Shown in pieces: positions 7,723 through 15,493 of a DNA stretch of 64,000 nt. The notes below the pieces were generated by a model that was not told the DNA's origin, did not search any database, and saw only the letters and a list, made by a program, of their open reading frames with translations. The stretch is from Agromyces sp. Marseille-P2726 (GTDB lineage Bacteria; Actinomycetota; Actinomycetes; Actinomycetales; Microbacteriaceae): NCBI RefSeq assembly GCF_902809835.1, contig NZ_CADDWM010000010.1:124001-188000 (forward strand), in the 5' to 3' direction. The translations under genes and the position numbers were made by a program. Position 1 is the stretch's first letter; every line of letters begins with the position of its first letter.

Positions 7723-8907
7723 TCAGCGTGACAGCAGCAGCGCCTCACCCTGCCCGCCGCCCCCGCAGAGCGCCACGGCCGCCTTGCCGCCGCCTCGGCG
7801 GGAGAGCTCGAGCGCCGCGTGGAGCGCGAGTCGTGCGCCCGAGGCGCCGATCGGGTGACCGAGCGCGATCGCACCGCCGTGCATGTTGACCTTCGCATGG
7901 TCGAGCTCGAGGTCGCGCATCGACTGCAGCGACACCGCCGCGAACGCCTCGTTGATCTCGACGACGTCGAGGTCGCCGGCGGATTCGCCGGCCCGCTCGA
8001 GTGCGGCTGCGATGGCGTTCGACGGCTGCGAGTGCAGCGAGTTGTCGGGACCGGCGACCTGGCCGGAAGCACCGACGCGCGCGAGCCAGGGGAGCCCGCG
8101 CTCCTCGGCCCACTCGCGGCTCGCGACGACGACCGCCGCCGCGCCGTCGGAGAGCGGAGAGGAGTTGCCGGCCGTGATGTCGCCGCCCTCGGCGAACGAG
8201 GGGCGCAGCTTCGCGAGCACCTCCACGGTGGAGTCGGGGCGCACGCCCTCGTCGGTGTCGACCGAGATCGCGTCGCCCTTGCGCTGCGGCACCTCGACGG
8301 CGATGATCTCGTCATCGAAGACGCCGCCGGCCTGCGCAGCGCCGGCTCGACGGTGCGACTCGGCCGCGATCTCGTCCTGCTCGGGGCGCGTCAGCCCGTA
8401 GCGCTCGTTGAACCGCTCGGTGGACGCCCCCATCGACTCCTGGTCGAACGCGTCCGTGAGTCCGTCGTTGGCGGCGTGGTCGACCATCTCGACGCTGCCG
8501 TACTTCCATCCCGACCGGGATCCGGGGAGCAGGAGCGGGGCCTTGGTCATCGATTCCTGGCCGCCGGCTACGACGACGGATGCCTCGCCGAGACGGATCA
8601 TGCGTGCGGCATCCGTGATGGCGACGAGACCCGACAGGCACACCTTGTTGACCGTCGTCGCGGGAACCCGCCACGGGATGCCCGCCGCGACGGCCGACTG
8701 CTTGGCGGGGTTCTGGCCGGCGCCCGCCTGCAGCACCTGGCCCATGATGACGGCATCGACGTCGTCGGGGGAGACGCCTGCCCGCTCGAGTGCGCCCCGA
8801 ATGGCGGCGGTACCGAGTTCGACTGCCGTCTTGCTCGCCAGGTTGCCGTTGATACGAGCGAACGGGGTACGTGCCCCTGCGATGATGACGACCTCGGGGA
8901 TGCTCAT
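7723..8907 (-). CDS. Acetyl-CoA C-acetyltransferase (thiolase)
   Basis: Thiolase of 394 residues that condenses or cleaves acetoacetyl-CoA and acetyl-CoA. The acyl-accepting Cys90 (NKVCLSG), the GHPIGASG histidine (about 350) and the C-terminal CGGGGQG cysteine (about 380) are all present. The start ATG at 8907 has an AGGAG ribosome-binding site two bases upstream. The gene is divergent from the Liv transporter operon. With the dehydrogenase and CoA-transferase of that operon it would complete 3-hydroxybutyrate breakdown to acetyl-CoA. A beta-ketoadipyl-CoA thiolase is a less likely alternative. Confidence 0.9.
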   Translation of the reverse strand: MSIPEVVIIAGARTPFARINGNLASKTAVELGTAAIRGALERAGVSPDDVDAVIMGQVLQAGAGQNPAKQSAVAAGIPWRVPATTVNKVCLSGLVAITDAARMIRLGEASVVVAGGQESMTKAPLLLPGSRSGWKYGSVEMVDHAANDGLTDAFDQESMGASTERFNERYGLTRPEQDEIAAESHRRAGAAQAGGVFDDEIIAVEVPQRKGDAISVDTDEGVRPDSTVEVLAKLRPSFAEGGDITAGNSSPLSDGAAAVVVASREWAEERGLPWLARVGASGQVAGPDNSLHSQPSNAIAAALERAGESAGDLDVVEINEAFAAVSLQSMRDLELDHAKVNMHGGAIALGHPIGASGARLALHAALELSRRGGGKAAVALCGGGGQGEALLLSR

Positions 8908-8971
8908 GTCTCCTGGACTCCTTCGTGCGGGTTGCGAGCGATGCACTTCCACCATATTGTACTTTCCTGAG

Positions 8972-8991
8972 ACCTGAACCAGCTGTCAGGT
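8972..8991. promoter_or_regulatory. Candidate TetR operator in the thiolase/livJ divergent promoter region
   Basis: Inverted repeat ACCTGA-N8-TCAGGT in the 116-base gap between the thiolase start (8907) and the livJ start (9024). A minus-strand -10-like TACAAT sits at 8956-8961 next to it. Position and symmetry fit a repressor site controlling both directions; the TetR-family gene at 15490 is the obvious candidate. Confidence 0.45.
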
Positions 8992-9023
8992 TCGTCCAGC
9001 CATCACAGTTGAGAGGCATACAC

Positions 9024-10223
9024 ATGCGGGTTACGAAGAAGTATCTCGCGACGGCAGTCATCGCCGCCGCGACCATCGCCCTGGTCGGCTGCGCTCCGAA
9101 CACGGCCGCCGGTGGCGACGCCGAGCAGACCGACTCGGCCGCTCCGGTGCAGATCGCCATGATCACCTCCCAGACCGGCCCGCTCGCGGCCTACGGCGAG
9201 GCGTACACCGCCGGCTTCGAGGCAGGTCTCGACTACGCGACCGACGGCACGGGCACGGTCGACGGCCGCGAGCTCGAGATCGAGTGGCTCGACGACCAGG
9301 GCAACCCCGACACCGCCGTGTCGCTCGCGAAGGACGTCATCGGCCAGGGCACGCAGATCATCGCGGGCACCGTCGTGTCGGGCATCGCGACCGCCCTCGC
9401 CGAGCAGGCGGCGCAGAACAAGGTCCTCTACATCTCGGGCCCGGCGGCGACCGACGCGATCACCGGCGTCAACGAGTACACCTTCCGCTCGGGCCGCCAG
9501 ACCTATCAGGATGTCGCCACAGCGGGTACCTTCATCGGCGACCCGGCCGGCAAGAAGGTCGTCGTCTTCGCGCAGGACACGGCATTCGGCCAGGGCAACC
9601 TCGCCGGCGTCCGGGCCGTGCTGGGCGGCCAGGGCGCCAACGTCGAGGGCGTGCTCGTGGCTGAAGACGCCACGGAGTTCACCCCGTTCGCGCAGCAGCT
9701 GCTCACCGCGTCGCCCGACCTCGTGTTCGTCGCGTGGGCCGGTGCCTCGTCGAGCGCCATGTGGAGTGCCCTCTCGCAGCAGGGCGTGTTCGACGCCGTA
9801 CCGGTCGTGACGGGCCTCGGCGACGTCGCCACCTACGGCGCGTACGGTGAGGCATCCGACAAGATCTCGTTCCTGAACCACTACTTCGGCGGTGCCGCGG
9901 GCACTGACGCCGAGAAGGCGATGATCGAGCACCTCGAGGCCAACGGGGCCCAGGCCGACCTGTTCTCGCCCGACGGCTTCGTGGCCGCACAGATGATCGT
10001 GCAGGCGATCCGCGAGGGCGACGACACCGTCGACGGCATGATCGCCGCCCTCGAAGGCTGGACCTTCGATTCCGTCAAGGGCGAGATCACGGTCCGCGAG
10101 GAGGACCACGCGATGATCCAGCCGATGTACCAGGCGACGCTCGTCCAGGACGGCGGCAACTGGGTTCCCGAGCTGATCGAAGAGGTCGACGCCGAGACCG
10201 TCGCGCCACCGGTCGCCGGCTAG
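9024..10223 (+). CDS. Branched-chain amino acid-type ABC transporter, substrate-binding lipoprotein (LivJ family)
   Basis: A 399-residue extracytoplasmic binding protein. The signal peptide ends in a lipobox (LVGC, Cys23). The mature part has the type I periplasmic-binding fold typical of Liv proteins (for example MITSQTGPLAAYGE and GTVVSGIATALAEQ). The start ATG 9024 has GAGAGG seven bases upstream. Liv-family binding proteins carry many ligands besides amino acids, including carboxylates and aromatic acids. The neighbouring 3-hydroxybutyrate-type enzymes suggest an ester, oligomer or hydroxy acid, but this is inference. Confidence 0.9.
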   Translation: MRVTKKYLATAVIAAATIALVGCAPNTAAGGDAEQTDSAAPVQIAMITSQTGPLAAYGEAYTAGFEAGLDYATDGTGTVDGRELEIEWLDDQGNPDTAVSLAKDVIGQGTQIIAGTVVSGIATALAEQAAQNKVLYISGPAATDAITGVNEYTFRSGRQTYQDVATAGTFIGDPAGKKVVVFAQDTAFGQGNLAGVRAVLGGQGANVEGVLVAEDATEFTPFAQQLLTASPDLVFVAWAGASSSAMWSALSQQGVFDAVPVVTGLGDVATYGAYGEASDKISFLNHYFGGAAGTDAEKAMIEHLEANGAQADLFSPDGFVAAQMIVQAIREGDDTVDGMIAALEGWTFDSVKGEITVREEDHAMIQPMYQATLVQDGGNWVPELIEEVDAETVAPPVAG

Positions 10224-10232
10224 CGACCGACC

Positions 10233-10269
10233 CCGGCGGGTGGTCGTCCACGAGACGGCCACCCGCCGG
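10233..10269 (+). other. Strong hairpin between livJ and livG (attenuator or RNA-processing stem)
   Basis: Arms 10233-10248 and 10254-10269 pair at 15 of 16 positions (the remaining pair is G-T) with a five-base loop, directly after the livJ stop. Stems here often lower expression of the membrane components relative to the binding protein in ABC operons. Confidence 0.6.
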
Positions 10270-10306
10270 AGCTCAACCCCCTTCCTTCCAACGCAGTAAG
10301 GCAGAC

Positions 10307-11062
10307 ATGACCGACCACGCAGTGCTCTCCCTCGAGCACGTCGGACTCCGCATCGGCGGCGCACGGATCCTCCACGACGTGTCGCTCGAGGTGCCGTCCG
10401 GCGAGATGCTCGGGGTGATCGGGCCGAACGGTGCGGGCAAGACGACGCTGTTCAACGTCATCTCGGGCGTCGTGCGTCCCACCGAGGGCCAGGTCCGGCT
10501 CGACGGGCGCGATGTCACGAACGAGCCGATCCACCGGCGCTCCACGGCGGGCCTCGGTCGCACGTTCCAGACGTCCAGCCTCTTCCCCGGGCTGTCGGTG
10601 CTCGAGAACGTCCGCCTCGCCGCCCAGGCGCACGCCGGTGGCGCGACATCCGTGTTCCGGATTCCGAGGCGAACGGATGCCGCGACGCGGCGTGCGCGCG
10701 AGGCACTCGCCGAGGTCGGGCTGGAGCACAGAGCCGACGCCATCTCGTCGGGCCTCGCCCACGGGGAGAAGCGCAAGGTCGAGATCGCGATGCTCATCGC
10801 GATGGAGCCGAAGGTCGTGCTCCTCGACGAGCCCATGGCCGGCGTCGGGTCGGGCGACGTGCCCGCGATCACCGAGGTCATCCGCGGGCTCCACCGCGGC
10901 GGGCGTACGGTACTCATGGTCGAACACCACATGGAGGTCGTGCTCGGCCTCGTCGACCGCGTCGCGGTCATGCACCACGGGGAGCTCCTCGCGGTCGACA
11001 CACCGGAGGCCGTGATGGCGAATCCCACCGTGCAATCCGCCTACCTGGGAGAGACGGTATGA
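10307..11062 (+). CDS. ABC transporter ATP-binding protein (LivG family)
   Basis: Cytoplasmic ATPase subunit of 251 residues for the Liv-type importer. Walker A is GPNGAGKTT (39-47), the Q-loop region is GRTFQTSSLFPG, and Walker B is VVLLDEPMAGV. The signature reads LAHGEKRKVEIAMLI, a LivG-like variant of LSGGQ. The C-terminus ends in VQSAYLGE, as is usual for LivG. Its last four bases overlap the livF start (ATGA at 11059-11062), so translation is probably coupled. Confidence 0.92.
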   Translation: MTDHAVLSLEHVGLRIGGARILHDVSLEVPSGEMLGVIGPNGAGKTTLFNVISGVVRPTEGQVRLDGRDVTNEPIHRRSTAGLGRTFQTSSLFPGLSVLENVRLAAQAHAGGATSVFRIPRRTDAATRRAREALAEVGLEHRADAISSGLAHGEKRKVEIAMLIAMEPKVVLLDEPMAGVGSGDVPAITEVIRGLHRGGRTVLMVEHHMEVVLGLVDRVAVMHHGELLAVDTPEAVMANPTVQSAYLGETV

Positions 11063-11772
11063 GCGCCGCAGAGCCCATCCTCGTCGTCGAGGGCCTGTAC
11101 GGTCGCATCGCCGGCCAGCAGGTCGTCGAGGACGTGTCGTTCGAGGTCCCCGCCTCGGGCGTGACCGCGCTCCTCGGGCGCAACGGCGTCGGCAAGACGT
11201 AGACGATCAAGTCGATCCTCGGCCTCATCGACCGCACCGGCGAGGTGCGCCTCGGCGGCGACCGCATCGATCGGCTGCCCACCCACCGCATCGTGCAGCG
11301 GGGCGTCGGCTACGTGCCCGAGGACCGCGAGGTGTTCGGCTCGTTGAGCGTCGGCGAGAACCTCCGGCTCGCCGAGCGCGACGACACGCCGCGCCGCGAG
11401 TTCATCGAGCGGCTGTTCCCCGACATCCACGCTCGCCGCGCCCAGCGCGCGGGCACCCTCTCGGGCGGCCAGCAGCAGATGCTCTCCCTCGCCCGCGCAC
11501 TCGTCAACGAGAATCGCCTGCTGCTCGTCGACGAACCCACGAAGGGGCTCGCGCCGAAGATCGTCGATGAGGTCGGCGTGGCCCTGGCCGAGGCGGCCAA
11601 GACGGTGCCGATCCTCCTCGTCGAGCAGAACCTGCACGTCATCCGCAGGCTCGCCGAGCGCGTCGTCGTGCTCTCGGGCGGCCGAGTGGTCTTCACCGGA
11701 TCCGCCGCCGACCTGCTCGACGACGAGGACCGCGTCCAGCGGTACCTCGGGGTGCCGCCCATGAGCCCGTAG
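11059..11772 (+). pseudogene. livF-like ABC transporter ATPase interrupted by an in-frame TAG in Walker A
   Basis: The frame reads as a full LivF subunit from ATG 11059, but codon 48 (11200-11202) is TAG. It falls inside the Walker A motif GRNGVGKT-stop-TIKS. Family members commonly have Ser or Thr here, so a single C-to-A change of TCG would explain it. Downstream the frame is intact to 11772, with LSGGQQQMLSLARAL, LLLVDEPTKGLAP and the C-terminal QRYLGV. The remaining ORF could restart at GTG 11245 but would lack Walker A. The final codons (PPMSP-stop) lie in the inverted repeat described separately. It may be a true null, a sequencing error, or rescued by suppression. Confidence 0.85.
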
Positions 11773-11933
11773 ATGAGCGAAAGGCCACTGCCGACCAGGA
11801 AGTAGAGGGCGCCGAACCCTCGGAGGAACTCCGATGAGCACCGTGCTCCTCCTCGTCATCACGGGCCTCGGGCTCGGCGCCCTCTACTTCCTGGTCGCCA
11901 GTGGCCTTTCGCTCATCTACGGGCTCATGGGCG
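11756..11933. repeat. 64-position near-perfect inverted repeat spanning the livF end and livH start
   Basis: Arm 11756-11819 is the reverse complement of 11870-11933 at 62 of 64 positions; the mismatches are 11791/11898 and 11816/11873. The loop (11820-11869) holds the livH ribosome-binding site GGAGGA (11822-11827) and the ATG (11834). Within that loop CGGAG-GAA-CTCCG (11821-11833) forms a mini-hairpin over the binding site. The right arm is genuine livH coding sequence (codons 13-33). The left arm is therefore an inverted copy of livH that replaced the natural livF end. Confidence 0.9.
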
Positions 11934-12709
11934 TGCTGAACTTCGCCCACGGCGCGTTCCTGACGATCGCCGCGTTCATCGGCTGGGAGGTCGGACGCCG
12001 GGTTTCCGACGGCACCTGGTGGGGGCTCCTGGTCTCCGCCCTCGTCGGCATGATCGTCGGCGCCGTCGTCGCCGCGGCCACCGAATACTTCCTGATCCGC
12101 CGGCTCTACGAGCGGCACATCGAGCAGGCCCTCATCACGGTCGGACTCGCACTCGCCTCGGTGGCCCTCTTCGAGGGCATCTGGGGCACCGACCCGATCT
12201 ACACCGCGAAGCCCGAGTGGCTCACCCAGACCACCGAGATCCTCGGCGCGAGGATCCCGAACGACCGGTTCCTCCTCATCGCCTGCGCGGCGGTCGTGCT
12301 CGGCGCCATCGTGCTGTTCCTGCAGCGCACCCGCTACGGGCTGATCATCCGCGCCGGCGTCGAGAACCGCTCGATGGTGACGGCGCTCGGCATCGACGTG
12401 CGCCGCTCGTTCACGCTCGTGTTCGCGATCGGCGGCGCAGCGGCCGGACTCGGCGGCGTGCTCGCCTCGGTGTACTACGGCTACGTCTCGGCGCACCTCG
12501 GTTCGCTGCTGCTCATCTTCGCGTTCATCGTGACCGTCATCGGCGGGCTGGGCTCGCTGACCGGTGCGGCGATCGCGTCGGTGCTCGTGGCGGTGCTCCA
12601 GCAGTTCGCCAACTTCTACCTCGGCGGTACCGGCGACCTCGTCGTCGTCATCGCCCTCGCCGCGGTGCTGCTCATCCGCCCGCGCGGACTGATGGGGAAG
12701 GTCGCATGA
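11834..12709 (+). CDS. Branched-chain amino acid-type ABC transporter permease (LivH family)
   Basis: A 291-residue membrane permease with about eight hydrophobic segments. The conserved N-terminal LivH signature is present (LGALYFLVASGLSLIYG and MGVLNFAHG). The cytoplasmic coupling region is visible around residues 175-190 (GVENRSMVTALGIDV). The start ATG 11834 has GGAGGA six bases upstream. Both lie in the loop of the large inverted repeat, so the start may be exposed or hidden depending on RNA folding. The last four bases overlap livM (ATGA). Confidence 0.92.
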   Translation: MSTVLLLVITGLGLGALYFLVASGLSLIYGLMGVLNFAHGAFLTIAAFIGWEVGRRVSDGTWWGLLVSALVGMIVGAVVAAATEYFLIRRLYERHIEQALITVGLALASVALFEGIWGTDPIYTAKPEWLTQTTEILGARIPNDRFLLIACAAVVLGAIVLFLQRTRYGLIIRAGVENRSMVTALGIDVRRSFTLVFAIGGAAAGLGGVLASVYYGYVSAHLGSLLLIFAFIVTVIGGLGSLTGAAIASVLVAVLQQFANFYLGGTGDLVVVIALAAVLLIRPRGLMGKVA

Positions 12710-13917
12710 CCCAGCAACAGACTCAGGGCACCGCACCGCAGGTGTCGGATGCCGCATCCGAATCGACTCTCCGACAGGCTCAGGGCACCGACGGCTCGTC
12801 GCCCAGAACGAAGGGCGGCGTCGCGGCATCCGCTCGTCGACCGCTCGTGCTGCTCATCGGCGGCATCGCGCTCGTCGTCGTGCTCGCGATCCTGCCGCTG
12901 CTCGCCATCGACATCCCCGGCGTGCTGCCCGGACCGACGTACACGCCGGGCACGCTGCAGTTGCTCGCGTACGCGATGCTCATCGCGGCGCTCGCGCTGA
13001 GCTACCGCATGATGTTCGGCCTCGCCGGGCTCCTCTCGTTCGGGCACGCGCTGTTCTTCGCCGCCGGCGCCTACGGGCTCGGCATGGCGCTCGAGTACTT
13101 CGCACCGGCGGAGTGGCCGAGCGAGCTCATCTTCCTCGGCGCGATCGTCGTCACGCTCGTGTTCGGCATCCTGCTCGCGGCGACCGTCGGGTCGCTCGCC
13201 CTGCGCGTGACCGGCATCTCGTTCGCGATGGTGACGCTCGCGTTCGCGCAGGCGGGTTCAGTGCTCATCCGGCGCAATCCCGGTGGCGCCACCGGCGGCG
13301 AGGAGGGCCTGTCCCTCGACATCACGAACGTGCCCGACGCGCTCGTCGGCGTGCTCAACACGCGCAACCTCTACTGGCTGGCGCTCGGCATCCTCGTGTT
13401 CGTCTATCTCGTCGTGCTCTGGGTCGAGCGCAGCCGCGCCGGGCACGTCGCCGAGGCGACGCGTGAGAACGAGCTGCGCGTGCGCGTCATCGGCATCCGC
13501 CCCTACCGGGTGAAGTTCCTCATCTTCGTCGTCGCGTCGACCCTGGCGGCGGTCGCCGGCATGGGGTACCTGCTGCTGCAGTCGGGCGCCTCCCCGCGGG
13601 TCGCGACGGCCGACTTCACCCTCACGATCCTCGTGATCGTCGTGCTCGGCGGAGTGGGGTATCGCTGGGGCGCCGTTGTGGGAGGTATCGTCTACACACT
13701 GCTCGACCAGCGCCTCACGGCGCTCGCGGGTTCCGACTTCATCGCCGGTCTGCCCGCCGTGCTCCGTGTTCCACTGTCCGAGCCGCTGTTCATCCTTGGA
13801 ACGCTCTTCATCCTCGTGGTGCTGTTCCTGCCCGGGGGGATCGCGGGGATTCCGCAACGCATCCGATCGGGCCGGAAGCAGCACCCGGCCGAATCGGCGG
13901 AGGTCGCGGATGCCTGA
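12706..13917 (+). CDS. Branched-chain amino acid-type ABC transporter permease (LivM family)
   Basis: Second permease subunit, 403 residues, with about ten hydrophobic segments and the family motif GLAGLLSFGHALFFAAGAYG near residues 105-125. The start ATG 12706 overlaps the livH stop. The first 45 residues are a polar, low-complexity extension (Gln, Thr, Ser, Ala rich) before the first membrane helix. Its DNA holds a 12-base direct repeat (12722-12733 and 12779-12790). The end overlaps the acyl-CoA synthetase start by eight bases. Confidence 0.92.
   Translation: MTQQQTQGTAPQVSDAASESTLRQAQGTDGSSPRTKGGVAASARRPLVLLIGGIALVVVLAILPLLAIDIPGVLPGPTYTPGTLQLLAYAMLIAALALSYRMMFGLAGLLSFGHALFFAAGAYGLGMALEYFAPAEWPSELIFLGAIVVTLVFGILLAATVGSLALRVTGISFAMVTLAFAQAGSVLIRRNPGGATGGEEGLSLDITNVPDALVGVLNTRNLYWLALGILVFVYLVVLWVERSRAGHVAEATRENELRVRVIGIRPYRVKFLIFVVASTLAAVAGMGYLLLQSGASPRVATADFTLTILVIVVLGGVGYRWGAVVGGIVYTLLDQRLTALAGSDFIAGLPAVLRVPLSEPLFILGTLFILVVLFLPGGIAGIPQRIRSGRKQHPAESAEVADA
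12722..12790 (+). repeat. Direct 12-base repeat in the livM N-terminal extension
   Basis: CTCAGGGCACCG occurs at 12722-12733 and 12779-12790. The second copy sits inside CTCCGACAGGCTCAGGG, which resembles a short dispersed sequence often seen in Microbacteriaceae genomes (from memory). The repeat is translated, so the extension may be an inserted repeat element. Confidence 0.45.
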
Positions 13918-15493
13918 CGGTCTGCACACCCTCGGACGCTGGACGCGCGATCGCGCGCGTGCGACGCCCGAGCGCATCGCGATCGACGATCGCGGCGTGG
14001 TGGTCACGTACCGGGAGCTCGATGCACGCGCCGAACGCCTGGCCCGCTCGCTGCGGGCGGCCGGTTACGCGACCGGCGACCGCATCGCGACGATCACCGG
14101 CAACAGCGCCGACCACGTCGTGCTGTTCTTCGCCTGCGCGAAGGCCGGCCTGGTGCTCGTTCCCCTCTCGTGGCGACTCGCACCACGGGAACTCGCGGAA
14201 CAGCTCGAGATCGCCGAGCCGGCCCTGGTGCTTGTCGAGGGCGAGTTCCAGACACTCGCGAAGGCGACGCTGTCGCGGCTCGCCCGTCGCATTCCGACGG
14301 CGCCGCTCGGTGCGCACGGGGTGGAGTCCGAGGTACCCGCTCCCGCCCATGATGCTTCGCGTGCGCCGGCCGCCGGCCGGCCCGACGTCGCCGACGACGA
14401 CGCGCTGCTCATCATCTTCACCTCGGGCACGACCGCCCGGCCCAAGGGCGCGGTGCTCACCCACGCCAACTGCTTCTGGACGAACCTGTCGTTCTCGCGC
14501 ATCTGCGAGCTGACCGCGAACGACTCGGTGCTGGCGGTGCTGCCGCAGTTCCATGTCGGGGGTTGGAACATCCAGCCGCTCCTGGCGTGGTGGACGGGTG
14601 CCACCGTGGTGCTCGAGCGCACCTTCGACCCCGGACGGGTGCTGCACCTGATCCAGGAGCGCCGCATCACGACCATGATGGGCGTGCCGTCCCACTACCT
14701 GTTCCTGGCGCAGCATCCCGATTTCCAGGCCGCCGACCTGTCGAGCCTCCAGCACGCGATCGTGGGCGGCGCGCCGATGCCGCCTGCGCTCCTGCGCACC
14801 TGGCATGCTCGCGACGTCGCCCTGACGCAGGGCTACGGCCTCACCGAGGCATCCCCGAACGTGCTCTGCCTGCCCGACGAGGACGCGCGCCGGCGCGCCG
14901 GATCCGCGGGCAAGCCCTACCCGCACGTCGATGTCGCCGTCGCGGACCCGGTGACGGGCGAGCACCTCGACGGCGAAGCGGAGGGCGAGCTCCTCGTGAG
15001 CGGGCCGGCCGTCTTCGCCGGGTATTTCCGCGACCCGGGTGCCACCGGTGCAGCCCTCGTCGACGGTTGGCTGCGCACGGGCGACCTCGTGCGCCGCGAT
15101 GCCGACGGCTTCTACACCATCGTCGACCGCATCAAGGACATCTACATCTCGGGCGGTGAGGGGGTCGCACCCGCTGAGGTCGAGGCGGTGCTGATGGGGC
15201 ATCCGGCCGTCGCCGACGTTGCGGTCGTGGGGGTTCCCGACACCCGCTGGGGCGAGGCCGGATCGGCCTGGGTCGTCGCGCATCGCGGTCGGGCGACGGA
15301 TGCCGCAGAGCTCATCGAGTTCGCCGCGGCCTCGCTGGCGCGATTCAAGGTGCCGCGCGAGGTGCATTTCGTCGACGAGCTGCCCCGCTCGACCGCGGGG
15401 AAGGTGCAACGCCGGGTGCTCGCCGAGCGGTCCGCCGCGATCGCGGCCTCCGCGAGCGACGCAGCGGCGCGGGTCGACGGGGGGCTCCGATGA
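13910..15493 (+). CDS. AMP-forming acyl-CoA synthetase/ligase (ANL superfamily)
   Basis: Enzyme of 527 residues predicted to activate a carboxylic acid as its CoA thioester via an acyl-adenylate. The P-loop-like A3 motif TSGTTARPKG (171-180), YGLTEAS, the TGDL motif (RTGDLVRRDADGFY) and DRIKDIYISGGEGV are present. The C-terminal lysine region PRSTAGKVQRR is also intact. The start ATG 13910 overlaps livM by eight bases. The context suggests it activates the imported acid or the acid released by one of the neighbouring hydrolases; chain length is not predictable. Confidence 0.9.
   Translation: MPDGLHTLGRWTRDRARATPERIAIDDRGVVVTYRELDARAERLARSLRAAGYATGDRIATITGNSADHVVLFFACAKAGLVLVPLSWRLAPRELAEQLEIAEPALVLVEGEFQTLAKATLSRLARRIPTAPLGAHGVESEVPAPAHDASRAPAAGRPDVADDDALLIIFTSGTTARPKGAVLTHANCFWTNLSFSRICELTANDSVLAVLPQFHVGGWNIQPLLAWWTGATVVLERTFDPGRVLHLIQERRITTMMGVPSHYLFLAQHPDFQAADLSSLQHAIVGGAPMPPALLRTWHARDVALTQGYGLTEASPNVLCLPDEDARRRAGSAGKPYPHVDVAVADPVTGEHLDGEAEGELLVSGPAVFAGYFRDPGATGAALVDGWLRTGDLVRRDADGFYTIVDRIKDIYISGGEGVAPAEVEAVLMGHPAVADVAVVGVPDTRWGEAGSAWVVAHRGRATDAAELIEFAAASLARFKVPREVHFVDELPRSTAGKVQRRVLAERSAAIAASASDAAARVDGGLR

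Noticed and set aside
6397-7731. A 444-codon plus-strand frame opposite the LtrA gene
   Set aside because: Extremely charged and repetitive composition expected from the reverse of a membrane protein gene; LtrA motifs are clear on the other strand.
11200-11202. TAG as a recoded pyrrolysine or other programmed readthrough codon
   Set aside because: Pyrrolysine is not known in this lineage, the position is a nucleotide-binding Ser/Thr, and no readthrough element is evident; mutation or error is simpler.
11245-11772. Independent gene starting at GTG 11245
   Set aside because: It lacks Walker A and has no ribosome-binding site; it is the 3' part of interrupted livF.
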